A DNA stretch of 19,578 bases from Brachyspira catarrhinii (GTDB lineage: Bacteria; Spirochaetota; Brachyspiria; Brachyspirales; Brachyspiraceae). The stretch is taken from contig NZ_SJDU01000004.1 in assembly GCF_005518285.1 (NCBI RefSeq), forward strand, positions 1-19,578, in the 5' to 3' direction. The position numbers and the translations under genes were made by a program. This document shows positions 7,938 to 15,375 of the stretch, piece by piece; the stretch's first letter is position 1, and every line of letters starts with the position of its first letter. The notes beneath the pieces are model-generated. The model was not told where the DNA came from. It searched no databases and worked only from the letters and a program-made list of their open reading frames with translations.

Positions 7938-7971
7938 GTCATTGCGAGATTTAAAAAATACTCGCAACGAC
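7938..7971. terminator. Stem-loop between convergent genes, REP-like or bidirectional terminator
   Basis: GTCATTGCGAG (7938-7948) pairs with CTCGCAACGAC (7961-7971) over an 11-bp stem with one mismatch and a 12-nt loop. The stem is far richer in G+C than the surroundings. It lies between the stop of the small plus-strand gene and the stop of the minus-strand BMP gene, so it could end both transcripts, although the T-runs on either side are poor. The core GTCATTGCGAG resembles a dispersed repeat motif known from several bacterial groups. Confidence 0.55.
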
Positions 7972-7984
7972 AATAAATTATTTA

Positions 7985-9052
7985 TTATTGTATCAAATTC
8001 ACTCTCACGGAATCCGAAGGTAATTGAGAAGCGTCCCCAACATCCGTATCGTTCAAAACTTTTATACTTCCGTCAACCAATTTTTGATAAATATTATCGT
8101 AATCTTCTTGACTGAATTGCATGAATCTTGAGGTTTCCATTGGAAGTCCGATTCCATGAACTTTAGCGTCCAAAACCACAGACTGCCCGCCTGGAAAATT
8201 GCCTTTATAAAATTCGTCTATCGCATTATAAACGGACTCGCCAATCATTTTCATCGCCGAAGTTATAACGGAAGAAGATTCTCCGCTTTGGTCTACATCG
8301 ACTCCGATTACCAAACCGTTATTTTGTTCCGCAGCCGCCATTACGGAATTTCCCGCTCCGCCGCCAGCGACAAATATAACTTGAACTCCGTTTCTATACC
8401 AAGAAGCGGCTTTGGTTTGAATTTCTGGACTCGGATTGAAACCGCCGAGATAATTATAATCTACTTTAGCATTTCTTATTCCCAATTCTTTAGCCGCATA
8501 ATTTACGCCTTGAACGAATCCATAACCGAATCGAACTACCGCTGGAACCGCCATTCCGCCCATAAATCCCAGATTAGTATATCCGTCTTTAACCGCTCCA
8601 TAGCCCGCTAAAAATCCCGCTTGTTCTTCCGCATAGAAAACCGAATAAACATTTTTTTCTATTCTAAAGTCCGTGTAAGTGCCGTCTTGAGGGCTTCCGT
8701 CCAAAAGAACAAAATTAACTTCGGGATGAGTATCTTGAGCTTTGTATATCGCTGGCTCGAATAAAAATCCCGGAGTTACCACTATTTTCGCTCCCGCCGC
8801 AACCGCCAAATCTATCGAGTCGATATAGGCGTCCGTAGTTTTTTCGGTAGGCTGATAATATTTATGCGTTATTCCTTTTTCGTCCGCATACCGTTTCAAA
8901 CCTTCCCAAGAACCCTGATTAAAAGACCTGTCGTCAATAGTGCCGACATCGGTTATCAAGGCAAGCTCATAACCTTTTTTGTTGTCCTCACATGATAAAG
9001 AAAGTATCGATACAGTCAATATCATTACGATTAACGCTAAAAAATTTTTCAT
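7985..9052 (-). CDS. BMP/PnrA-family nucleoside-binding lipoprotein, operon-distal copy
   Basis: The product is a substrate-binding lipoprotein of the Bmp/Med/PnrA family; characterised members (Treponema PnrA/TmpC) bind purine nucleosides for an ABC importer. The signal peptide ends in lipobox LSLSC with C21 lipidated. The family hallmark follows the mature start: LITDVGTIDDRSFNQGSWEG. Further on are GFLAGYGAV, GGMAVPAV, FVAGGGAGNSV and GVDVDQSG, all typical of the two-lobed binding fold. I place the start at the ATG at 9052 because GAGGAG (complement of 9060-9065) is spaced 7 nt before it. The frame extends to a TTG at 9070, but that would put the ribosome-binding site inside the gene. The mature protein is normal length. 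It is the last gene of a nucleoside operon and a close duplicate of the gene before it. No permease or ATPase gene is in the window. Confidence 0.93.
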   Translation of the reverse strand: MKNFLALIVMILTVSILSLSCEDNKKGYELALITDVGTIDDRSFNQGSWEGLKRYADEKGITHKYYQPTEKTTDAYIDSIDLAVAAGAKIVVTPGFLFEPAIYKAQDTHPEVNFVLLDGSPQDGTYTDFRIEKNVYSVFYAEEQAGFLAGYGAVKDGYTNLGFMGGMAVPAVVRFGYGFVQGVNYAAKELGIRNAKVDYNYLGGFNPSPEIQTKAASWYRNGVQVIFVAGGGAGNSVMAAAEQNNGLVIGVDVDQSGESSSVITSAMKMIGESVYNAIDEFYKGNFPGGQSVVLDAKVHGIGLPMETSRFMQFSQEDYDNIYQKLVDGSIKVLNDTDVGDASQLPSDSVRVNLIQ

Positions 9053-9122
9053 GTTTTTTCTCCTCGCCAATATTATGGCATTTTTTATTTTTTATCTAAA
9101 TTAATCGGTAAAAATTAATTTA
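9053..9122 (-). repeat. Duplicated leader upstream of the distal BMP gene
   Basis: Positions 9053-9090 match 10222-10258 almost base for base, including the GAGGAG ribosome-binding site and the element GCCATAATATTGGC with its 4-bp inverted arms. Just upstream an AT-only inverted repeat, TAAATTAAT (9097-9105) with ATTAATTTA (9114-9122), has a degenerate counterpart before the other copy. The leader was duplicated together with the gene. Confidence 0.75.
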
Positions 9123-9147
9123 TAAACTAACTTAAGAAAAAATAATA

Positions 9148-10221
9148 TCATTGTATTAAATTTACTCTCACTATATCCAACGGCAATTTATTTACATCTT
9201 TTGCGTCCGTATCTTTCAAAACCTTTATACTTCCGTCAACCAATTTTTGATAAATATTATCGTAGTCTTCTTGAGTAAATTTTGTAAATCTTGAGGTTTC
9301 CATTGGAAGTCCTATTCCATTAACTTTTGCGTCCAAAATCACCGATTGCCCGCCTGGAAAATTACCGTTATAAAAATCATCTATCGCGTTGTAAACGGAT
9401 TCGCCAATCATTTTCATTGCCGAAGTTATAACCGTAGGAGAATCTCCGCTTTGGTCTACATCGACTCCGATTACCAAACCGTTATTTTGTTCCGCCGCAG
9501 CCATTACCGAATTAGCCGCAGCTCCAGCAGGCGCAAATATAACTTGAACTCCGTTTATAAACCAAGAAGCCGCAGTAGTTTGAACTTCTGGAGTAGGGTC
9601 GTAAACTCCTATATATGTATAATCCACTTTAATACCGCCCGCTCTCATACCCAATTCTTTAGCCGCATAATTAGCTCCTTGGACGAATCCATAACAGAAT
9701 CTTATAACCGCAGGTTCCGCCATCCCGCCCATAACTCCCAAATTAGTGTATCCTTCTTTAACTATTCCGTAGCCCGCTAAAAATCCCGCTTCTTCTTCGG
9801 CGTATAAAACCGAATAAACATTTTTTTCTATTCTAAAATCCGTATAAGTTCCGTCTTGAGGAGTGCCGTCTAAAATAACAAAATTAACTTCGGGGTATTC
9901 GTCTTGCACTTTATATATTGCGGGTTCAAATAAATAACCCGGAGTTACTACTAATTTTGCTCCCGCCGAAACCGCCAATAATATTGAATCGATTTTAGAA
10001 TCCGTATCTTTCGCCGTAGGTTTATAATATTTATAAGTTATGCCTTTTTCTTCGGCATACTTTTTCAAACCTTCCCAAGAGCCTTGATTAAAAGATTTGT
10101 CGTCTATGGTTCCCATATCCGTTATCAAGGCAAGCTCATAACCTTTTTTGTTGTCTGCGCATGATATTGAAAGTATAGATACAATCAATATCATTACGAC
10201 TAACGCTGAAAAATTTTTCAT
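9148..10221 (-). CDS. BMP/PnrA-family nucleoside-binding lipoprotein, operon-proximal copy
   Basis: This 357-residue paralogue of the next gene downstream has the same signal peptide plan (lipobox LSISC, C21) and the same binding-fold motifs: LITDMGTIDDKSFNQGSWEG, GFLAGYGIV, GGMAEPAV and GVDVDQSG. The two mature proteins are alike over their whole length. They differ mainly in a small insertion (RAGGIKVDY against RNAKVDY) and in the segment FAPAGAAANSV against FVAGGGAGNSV. That second difference lies in a loop likely to line the ligand cleft, so the copies may differ in nucleoside preference. GAGGAG (complement of 10228-10233) sits 6 nt before the ATG. It follows the nucleoside phosphorylase gene by 63 nt and is probably cotranscribed with it, so ligand binding is linked to intracellular phosphorolysis. 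Confidence 0.93.
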   Translation of the reverse strand: MKNFSALVVMILIVSILSISCADNKKGYELALITDMGTIDDKSFNQGSWEGLKKYAEEKGITYKYYKPTAKDTDSKIDSILLAVSAGAKLVVTPGYLFEPAIYKVQDEYPEVNFVILDGTPQDGTYTDFRIEKNVYSVLYAEEEAGFLAGYGIVKEGYTNLGVMGGMAEPAVIRFCYGFVQGANYAAKELGMRAGGIKVDYTYIGVYDPTPEVQTTAASWFINGVQVIFAPAGAAANSVMAAAEQNNGLVIGVDVDQSGDSPTVITSAMKMIGESVYNAIDDFYNGNFPGGQSVILDAKVNGIGLPMETSRFTKFTQEDYDNIYQKLVDGSIKVLKDTDAKDVNKLPLDIVRVNLIQ

Positions 10222-10286
10222 GTTTTTCTCCTCGCCAATATTATGGCATTTTTTATTTATTTATAATTAATCAATAAAAATTAATT
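10222..10286 (-). repeat. Duplicated leader upstream of the proximal BMP gene
   Basis: This is the partner of the leader at 9053-9090. Positions 10222-10258 share the ribosome-binding site and the GCCATAATATTGGC element. An AT-only inverted repeat, AATTAAT (10265-10271) with ATTAATT (10280-10286), overlaps the stop codon of the upstream phosphorylase gene. Confidence 0.7.
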
Positions 10287-11088
10287 AATTCGTAAAATTA
10301 GCATTATCTTTTTTTATAAGGACTTTTATAGATTCAATAACCAAATCTATAGCCTCTTCTCCCGTATAATCTTTTTTATCGTTTATATTATTTTTTACTC
10401 TCTCCTGATTATGAAGAACGAGCATAGCCGCTCCCGTCCGAACATTTTTAGAAGAACCTATGGCAAATAAAGTGGCGGATTCCATCTCCGAAGCCAAAGC
10501 TCCAGCCTTTATATAAGAATCCCATTTATATAATAATTCTTTATCCACAGCCATACTGTCTGGAGCATGTTGGGAATAGAAAGCGTCTTTGCATTGCACT
10601 ATTCCAACATGAGATTTATTTTTTATATTTTTACTCGCTTCAATCATAGCTTCCAAAATTTCTATATTTGGAATGCATGGAAATTCTTTTGGAATATAAT
10701 TATCCATAGTCCCGCCCAATTTTATAGCGCCGTTTACTATCACTATATCGCCGGGCAAAACATCCATATTCATTCCTCCGCAAGTTCCGACTCTTATGAA
10801 TGTGTCCGCTCCCACTTTAATCAATTCTTCCAAAGCTATTGCGGTAGAAGGTCCTCCAATTCCATGCGAAGTTGCCGAAACTTTTACTCCGTCAATATAT
10901 CCCGTCCAAGTCGCATATTCTCTAAAATCTGCAATCAATTTTGGACTATCGAATCTTTTTGCAATTTTTTCGCATCTTTTCGGGTCGCCAGGCATTATGA
11001 CATATCTTCCAACATCGCCTTTTTTCAATTTGAGATGATGAACGAGATTTTCATTTTCTTCATAATAGGCTTTCGGATATTCAAACAT
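10285..11088 (-). CDS. Uridine-phosphorylase-type nucleoside phosphorylase, second copy
   Basis: This NP-I family enzyme would split a nucleoside with phosphate into base and pentose-1-phosphate. Phosphate-site residues are present: GDPKR at 34-38, R56 in DFREY, R99 in FIRVGT, and H18 as the subunit-crossing His. EMES at 201-204 is the ribose-binding motif, and GIGGPSTAIALEEL is typical of the Udp branch rather than DeoD. The segment that holds the uracil-binding Gln and Arg in E. coli Udp (FYPGQER) reads FYSQHAP here, so the classical uracil contacts are absent and the true substrate could be another nucleoside. AGGA (complement of 11095-11098) is 6 nt before the ATG. The preceding paralogue ends 19 nt upstream, and two nucleoside-binding lipoproteins follow. 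Family is certain; base specificity is open. Confidence 0.92.
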   Translation of the reverse strand: MFEYPKAYYEENENLVHHLKLKKGDVGRYVIMPGDPKRCEKIAKRFDSPKLIADFREYATWTGYIDGVKVSATSHGIGGPSTAIALEELIKVGADTFIRVGTCGGMNMDVLPGDIVIVNGAIKLGGTMDNYIPKEFPCIPNIEILEAMIEASKNIKNKSHVGIVQCKDAFYSQHAPDSMAVDKELLYKWDSYIKAGALASEMESATLFAIGSSKNVRTGAAMLVLHNQERVKNNINDKKDYTGEEAIDLVIESIKVLIKKDNANFTN

Positions 11089-11107
11089 AATAATTCCTTT
11101 TCAAACT

Positions 11108-11908
11108 TCAACTTTTCTTATCCAATATAACTATAGATTCCAACGCCGTTAATATCATATTTTCTATATCGCTCGAATAATTCAAATGAGTTCCGAGTCT
11201 TTCAATCATAGTATTTTCGACTATATGCATAATCGCTCCCGCTCGCACTTTTCTAAGCTCGGCGCATGAAAATAAAGCGGCGCATTCCATTTCGGATGCA
11301 ATCGCTCCGCATAAAGTGTAGTATTTCAAATTATTTTCAAATTTTTCTCTAAAAAAAGAATTTTGAGGCTCTGTCTCTCCGTAAAAACAATCTTTGCTGT
11401 GAACGACTCCTATATGATAATTATAATTTTTTTCTTTAGCCGCGTCTCGTAATGCAAAAATTATGTCGGTATTTGCAATCGCTGGATATTCGAACGGAAT
11501 ATATTCTTTTGAAGTTCCTTCGTCTTTTATAGCCGCTTGAGCTATAGCCAAATCGCCAGATTGAACTTTTAAACTTAATCCTCCCGCAGTGCCAACCCTG
11601 ATAAAAGTGTCCGCTCCGATTTTTATCAATTCTTCCATCGCAATCGAGGCGGAAGGTCCTCCAATTCCAGTGGAAGTGATTGAAACGGGAATATTTTTAT
11701 ATTTGCCCGTAACCGTAACATATTCTCTATAATCCGCTTTCAAAACCGCATCGTCTAAATATTTTGCTATGAAACCGACTCTTTTTGGGTCGCCTGGCAA
11801 AAGGACATATCTTGCGACATCGCCTTTTTTTAATTTGATATGATATTGAAGAAGTCCCTTTTTATCCGATTCCTTATCATAAAATGCACCTTTATATTTA
11901 GCTTCCAT
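11108..11908 (-). CDS. Uridine-phosphorylase-type nucleoside phosphorylase, first copy
   Basis: A 266-residue paralogue of the next gene, with GDPKR at 39-43, R61 in DYREY, GIGGPSASIAMEEL, R104 in FIRVGT, H23 and EMEC at 206-209 (Cys for the more usual Ser). The overall plan is that of the Udp branch of NP-I nucleoside phosphorylases, which form hexamers in the cytoplasm. The uracil-recognition segment reads FYGETEP, again lacking the Gln and Arg of E. coli Udp. It also differs from the same segment of its neighbour (FYSQHAP), which suggests the two copies have diverged toward different nucleosides. The late motif IVENT keeps the Asn at the position where Udp has VNRT. AGGA lies about 12 nt before the ATG, slightly far. 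deoC ends 38 nt upstream in the same operon, supplying the next catabolic step for deoxynucleosides after phosphopentomutase, which is not in the window. Confidence 0.92.
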   Translation of the reverse strand: MEAKYKGAFYDKESDKKGLLQYHIKLKKGDVARYVLLPGDPKRVGFIAKYLDDAVLKADYREYVTVTGKYKNIPVSITSTGIGGPSASIAMEELIKIGADTFIRVGTAGGLSLKVQSGDLAIAQAAIKDEGTSKEYIPFEYPAIANTDIIFALRDAAKEKNYNYHIGVVHSKDCFYGETEPQNSFFREKFENNLKYYTLCGAIASEMECAALFSCAELRKVRAGAIMHIVENTMIERLGTHLNYSSDIENMILTALESIVILDKKS

Positions 11909-11946
11909 AAAAATTTAAATTCCTATTTATGATTAACTTTCTTTCA

Positions 11947-12603
11947 TTAATTATCTTTAGCGGATTTCATTATTGCAATTCCGCTGCTCGTTCCCAATCT
12001 GTTAGCTCCAGCGTTTATCATTTTTATAGCGTCTTCGTAGGTTTTTATTCCGCCAGAAGCTTTGACTCCCATTTTATCGCCAACCGTTTTTCGCATAAGC
12101 TCGATATCATGCTCGGTAGCTCCGCCCGTAGAAAATCCTGTTGAAGTTTTTACAAAATCAGCTCCATATTCTTTCGCTATTTTACAAGCCAATATTTTTT
12201 CTTTATCGTCTAAAAGGCAAGTTTCAATTATTACTTTAAGAACGGACGCTTTGCAAGCTTCTCGAACTTTTTTTATATCTCTTTCAAACAAATCTATCTT
12301 ACCGCTTTTTAAGAGTCCGATATTTATAACCATATCTATTTCTTCCGCTCCGCTATCTACCGCAAATTTAGCCTCGTAAGCCTTTGCTTCTTTTATCATA
12401 GCGCCTAAAGGAAATCCTACAACCGAACAGACTTTAACATCCGAGTGGAGTAAAAAATTATAAGCGACATTGACATAAGCGGAATTCACGCAAACGGAAT
12501 AAAAATTATATTCTTTCGCTTCGATGCATAATCTTCTTATATCGTCTATTGAAGCTTCTGGTTTTAAGATTGTGTGGTCTATTAATCGATTTATATTTTG
12601 CAT
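11947..12603 (-). CDS. deoC: Deoxyribose-phosphate aldolase
   Basis: DeoC cleaves 2-deoxyribose-5-phosphate to glyceraldehyde-3-phosphate and acetaldehyde, feeding nucleoside sugar into central metabolism. The class I aldolase residues are clear: DHTILKP at 9-15, CVN at 38-40, VGFPLG at 62-67, D90 in EIDMVINIG, Schiff-base K152 in DFVKTSTGF and proton-relay K181 in GVKASGGIK, then RLGTSSG near the end. At 218 residues it is of the short, typical bacterial type. AGAGG (complement of 12610-12614) is 6 nt before the ATG. It is the first gene after a consensus promoter and leads an apparent operon of deoC, two phosphorylases and two nucleoside-binding lipoproteins. The 5' leader is only about 14 nt, so control is more likely by a repressor at the promoter than by an RNA element. 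Confidence 0.97.
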   Translation of the reverse strand: MQNINRLIDHTILKPEASIDDIRRLCIEAKEYNFYSVCVNSAYVNVAYNFLLHSDVKVCSVVGFPLGAMIKEAKAYEAKFAVDSGAEEIDMVINIGLLKSGKIDLFERDIKKVREACKASVLKVIIETCLLDDKEKILACKIAKEYGADFVKTSTGFSTGGATEHDIELMRKTVGDKMGVKASGGIKTYEDAIKMINAGANRLGTSSGIAIMKSAKDN

Positions 12604-12623
12604 TTTATACCTCTGATAATAAT

Positions 12624-12651
12624 ATTATATAAAAGATTATATTATTGTCAA
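12624..12651 (-). promoter_or_regulatory. Consensus promoter of the deoC nucleoside operon
   Basis: On the minus strand a perfect TTGACA (12651-12646) is followed after 16 nt by a perfect TATAAT (12629-12624). Transcription would begin near 12617, about 14 nt before the deoC ATG. Confidence 0.85.
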
Positions 12652-12692
12652 ATTAAATCTTAATATTTTATGATTTTTTATATTGACTTAAT

Positions 12693-12728
12693 AAAAAACA
12701 GAACCCCGCATAATTGGAGTTCCGTTTT
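12693..12728 (-). terminator. Intrinsic terminator of the nuclease-lipoprotein unit
   Basis: In the minus-strand RNA, ACGGAACUCC (12725-12716) pairs with GGGGUUCUGU (12707-12698), including two G-U wobbles, around an 8-nt loop. A U-run follows at 12698-12693, and A-U pairs extend the stem. The two wobbles become A-C mismatches in the opposite strand, which indicates a minus-strand signal. It lies about 30 nt after the lipoprotein stop codon. Confidence 0.85.
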
Positions 12729-12759
12729 ATATTTAACTTAAATAAAATTTTTTAATAGT

Positions 12760-14040
12760 TTACTTTACTTTTTTATAATATAAATCTATAGTTATATTCT
12801 CCTTTAGCTCGTAAGGTTGTATAGGATATCCTTTCTGTGAACCTATAAAAAAAGGAGAATAACCTGTTGGGTATTGGAATTTACCATTATTTACAGAATA
12901 TTTTTCAACTTCAATAGGTTCTTCATCACCTGCGTTAACTCGCTTTAAAATTTCCATTTGTATTTGTTCATCTTCATTAAAAGAATAATGTTTGGAATTT
13001 TCTCCAGAACTAACGCCATAATCTCTTTCCTCTTTATTATTAATTTTTAAACTATTAAATAAATCGCCTGGGTAATATCTATAAGAAACTGTAGACGGTA
13101 AATGCCAAATAATTTTAAGTATAAGATTTGTTTTTCGTTTGCGATGCGTTATAATTATATGTTTATCTTCATAATTTGGATTGTCTATTACAAACCCGAT
13201 TTTATAATCACTTGTAATACCATTTACAATTATTTTATCAGCTCTATATTGACTATTGATTGCAGGATAACCTACTATTATACCTATCGATGATAAATAT
13301 GTAGGAATTTCATAAGTGGTATTTGGTTTTATATCACTTTTATAAACTCCGTTATTATTTGGATATTTTAAATCTACAAATAAATATCTAGCTGCGTAAG
13401 ATGCATTATAATCAAAAGTTAAAGTGTATGTGTTTTTAAATAGCACTTTAATATTTTTATCTTCATTCATAATTAAAGTTAAATTAGCATTCTTTACTTC
13501 TTCTTTATCACTAATAATATATTTATCGAATTTATAAGATGTATCTGGTAACGCAGTTAATTCAACTTCCGTTCCTTTCCAAAATTCATAATCATATAGA
13601 ACATCAATACCGTTTGTTTTTACAATAAATTTTCCTTCTCCTTCTTTCTTTACAGTTAATGTAGTTTTTTCGTCAGATACGGTTATTAATACATTTTTAT
13701 CCGAGTCCATAAGAATTTTGGCACTTTCACTATTTTCCTTTTCTGGTATAGCACCCGCCCAAACTACTTTCATAAATCTATAATTATTATTAATAGGAGA
13801 AACAGAAACAACAACTATAGCATCCTTTATTATTTTATATTCATATTTATTAACCTCAATGAATTCTCCATCCGACCAACCGCCATCAATATAAGCATAT
13901 AAATCGGATATCTCTCCATCTACGATAATTTTTAAGGTATAATATTCTTTTTCAGGGGAAAGAGGATTATCGTCTTTTTTACATGTCATTAATATCGTAA
14001 GCATTAATAATATTAAAATAAAATTTTTAATTTTATTCAT
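12760..14040 (-). CDS. Lipoprotein with tandem bacterial-repeat (InlB/Flg_new-like) domains
   Basis: The protein (426 residues) starts with a lipoprotein signal peptide ending in ILMTC (C20) followed by a charged tether, KKDDN. The rest is beta-rich and built of related units of about 80-100 residues. The clearest, about 124-203, has GEGKF, then WKGTEVELTALPD, FDKY and a closing MNEDKNIKVLF, the plan of the bacterial repeat domains found in many surface proteins (PF18998-like). A similar closing motif, MDSDKNVLITV, ends the preceding unit at about 34-121. The regions at about 204-305 and 306-425 look like more diverged units. Such domains usually act in adhesion or surface contacts. GAGGAG (within the complement of 14048-14054) is about 7 nt before the ATG. 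The gene starts 21 nt after a PD-(D/E)XK nuclease gene with no promoter between, an odd partner for a lipoprotein. Function unknown. Confidence 0.85.
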   Translation of the reverse strand: MNKIKNFILILLMLTILMTCKKDDNPLSPEKEYYTLKIIVDGEISDLYAYIDGGWSDGEFIEVNKYEYKIIKDAIVVVSVSPINNNYRFMKVVWAGAIPEKENSESAKILMDSDKNVLITVSDEKTTLTVKKEGEGKFIVKTNGIDVLYDYEFWKGTEVELTALPDTSYKFDKYIISDKEEVKNANLTLIMNEDKNIKVLFKNTYTLTFDYNASYAARYLFVDLKYPNNNGVYKSDIKPNTTYEIPTYLSSIGIIVGYPAINSQYRADKIIVNGITSDYKIGFVIDNPNYEDKHIIITHRKRKTNLILKIIWHLPSTVSYRYYPGDLFNSLKINNKEERDYGVSSGENSKHYSFNEDEQIQMEILKRVNAGDEEPIEVEKYSVNNGKFQYPTGYSPFFIGSQKGYPIQPYELKENITIDLYYKKVK

Positions 14041-14061
14041 TTGTAGTCTCCTCTAATAAAA

Positions 14062-15336
14062 TTATTTACTTAAAACATTAATAAGTTTGTCTAAATATTC
14101 ATAAAGTTCTTTTTCTTCTTCTGGGAATTGGTAGGATTTTGTGCAATAAACTCCGTCAACTTCTCCAAATAATTTATTTTTCTTTAGTAAATTCTCTATA
14201 ACTTTTCTATCTTCTTCTTTTGATTTTTCATTTTTTGATTTTGAAGAAATTAATATATTCGTTGAATTGGGAGCAAATTCTACATCCACTTTATATGGAA
14301 TTTTTCCTCCGCAATTAACCAACCATTGATTTCCTCCCCAAGGAGTAATTGAACCACCATGTATATCTCGCATATTTTTAGCTCTAATATTGCCTAATTC
14401 GTTATACATTTCGGCGATTAATTTAACTTTATCCAATTCTCCTTTATTGTTTATTAGGTTTTCATAAAAATCTTTTTCTAAAACTTCCATTTTAAAATCT
14501 CCTTTGTTATAATCATTATATATATCAGCTATCAAATGAGTTTTTTCAAGGTTTTCATTTTTAGCTTTTATATCCTCATAAAAATCTTTTTCCAAAGACG
14601 ACATTTTTGAGCCGCCTTTTTCTTTTAATATTTGCAAATAATGTTCCGCCAAAACGAACCATTCTTTTTTTGAATTGATTTTTAAATTTTTTATTCCTTT
14701 CTTTACGCATTGAGTATAAAAATCGTTTACTCCGCCGTCATAACCGACTACGATTTTTATTAATTTTTTAGGAATTCCATCTATGCTTTGATTTTCAGGT
14801 ATTTTTCCCGAATCGGGAACTAAATAAACCATTCTATCTACTTTAAATTTTTCAGAAATATAATCGTAATATTTTTTTAATTGTCTGTAAGTGTCGCCCG
14901 CCCAATTAATTTTATTTTCTATAATAACCGCTCTTTTTCTTTTTTTGGATTTGATTAAAATATCGATTCTTCCTCTTCTGTCTTCGTCCGAGTTAATGCA
15001 GTTCTCTCTTAAAACTTCGCAGTCTTTATATTGTTTATAATCCACATCTATAAAAGAAAGAAAAGGATTCAAAAATGCTTTATTTTTAAGTAATTGTTTT
15101 ATTATATCCGAATGAAAATCTTCGGTATAATATTTTTCAGACATTACTTTTAGAATATTGAAATCAAAATTAAAACTATTCTTTTTGTTTTCTTCTTCCG
15201 CCTCTTTTTTATATTTCGTTATTCTCTCTTCTGTTAAAAAAGAATTTAAATATTCTTTAGCCAAAATTACTTTTTTTCTATCCCTTTGATAAATATTCTC
15301 ATAGCAAATTTTTAAATCGTTAAAATTGTAATTCAT
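14062..15336 (-). CDS. PD-(D/E)XK nuclease family protein (PDDEXK_4-like)
   Basis: The N-terminal two-fifths has the nuclease core: E72 in YYTEDFHSDIIKQLL, D125 in RGRIDILIK, then E140-x-K142 in VIIENKI, followed by Q152-L153 in a motif of the form QLKKYYDY and YLVPDSGKIP. This order matches the PDDEXK_4 family (PF14281), often found in defence or mobile regions but biochemically little known. Residues 245-320 are two consecutive 38-residue units, each beginning Met-x-x-LEKDFYE. The last ~100 residues form a separate domain with WGGNQWLVNCGGK. AGGAG (complement of 15343-15347) lies 6 nt before the ATG. A second good ribosome-binding site occurs inside the gene, before the second unit. It is followed 21 nt later by a lipoprotein gene. 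The leader contains a pentamer repeat array. Nuclease fold is confident; target and biological role are not known. Confidence 0.88.
   Translation of the reverse strand: MNYNFNDLKICYENIYQRDRKKVILAKEYLNSFLTEERITKYKKEAEEENKKNSFNFDFNILKVMSEKYYTEDFHSDIIKQLLKNKAFLNPFLSFIDVDYKQYKDCEVLRENCINSDEDRRGRIDILIKSKKRKRAVIIENKINWAGDTYRQLKKYYDYISEKFKVDRMVYLVPDSGKIPENQSIDGIPKKLIKIVVGYDGGVNDFYTQCVKKGIKNLKINSKKEWFVLAEHYLQILKEKGGSKMSSLEKDFYEDIKAKNENLEKTHLIADIYNDYNKGDFKMEVLEKDFYENLINNKGELDKVKLIAEMYNELGNIRAKNMRDIHGGSITPWGGNQWLVNCGGKIPYKVDVEFAPNSTNILISSKSKNEKSKEEDRKVIENLLKKNKLFGEVDGVYCTKSYQFPEEEKELYEYLDKLINVLSK
14377..14604 (-). repeat. Internal duplication within the nuclease gene
   Basis: Two adjacent 114-nt units (14604-14491 and 14490-14377) encode 38-residue repeats that both start Met-x-x-LEKDFYE and both contain LIAD/EIYN-like helices near their ends. 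The protein similarity is obvious, while the DNA has diverged, so the duplication is not recent. Confidence 0.75.
14488..14505 (-). promoter_or_regulatory. Possible internal ribosome-binding site and start codon in the nuclease gene
   Basis: The minus strand reads AAAGGAG (14505-14499), 8 nt, then ATG (14490-14488) in frame, at codon 283. Initiation here would give a 142-residue C-terminal protein containing one repeat unit and the final domain. It is as good a start signal as the gene's own. It could also be a chance result of Lys-Gly-Asp codons. Confidence 0.4.
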
Positions 15337-15375
15337 AATATTCTCCTAAATGACGAGTCGAATGATTTAACAAGA

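Noticed and set aside
9053..9070. Extended start of the distal BMP gene at a TTG codon (9070), adding six residues
   Set aside because: The extra codons contain the GAGGAG ribosome-binding site itself, and the paralogue starts at the equivalent ATG, so 9052 is the better start.
9078..9086. Two-codon frame ATG-CCA-TAA in the BMP leaders, as a possible regulatory minigene
   Set aside because: It is present in both duplicated leaders but has only an A-rich run before it and no ribosome-binding site.
8156..9780. Plus-strand frames opposite the two BMP genes, similar to each other
   Set aside because: They resemble each other only because the BMP genes are duplicates; both are antisense to clear lipoprotein genes.
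10567..11130. 187-codon plus-strand frame opposite the phosphorylase gene
   Set aside because: The minus strand encodes a complete phosphorylase with its motifs; the opposite frame has none.
12604..12660. Purine or other riboswitch before deoC
   Set aside because: The promoter leaves a leader of only about 14 nt, too short for an aptamer.
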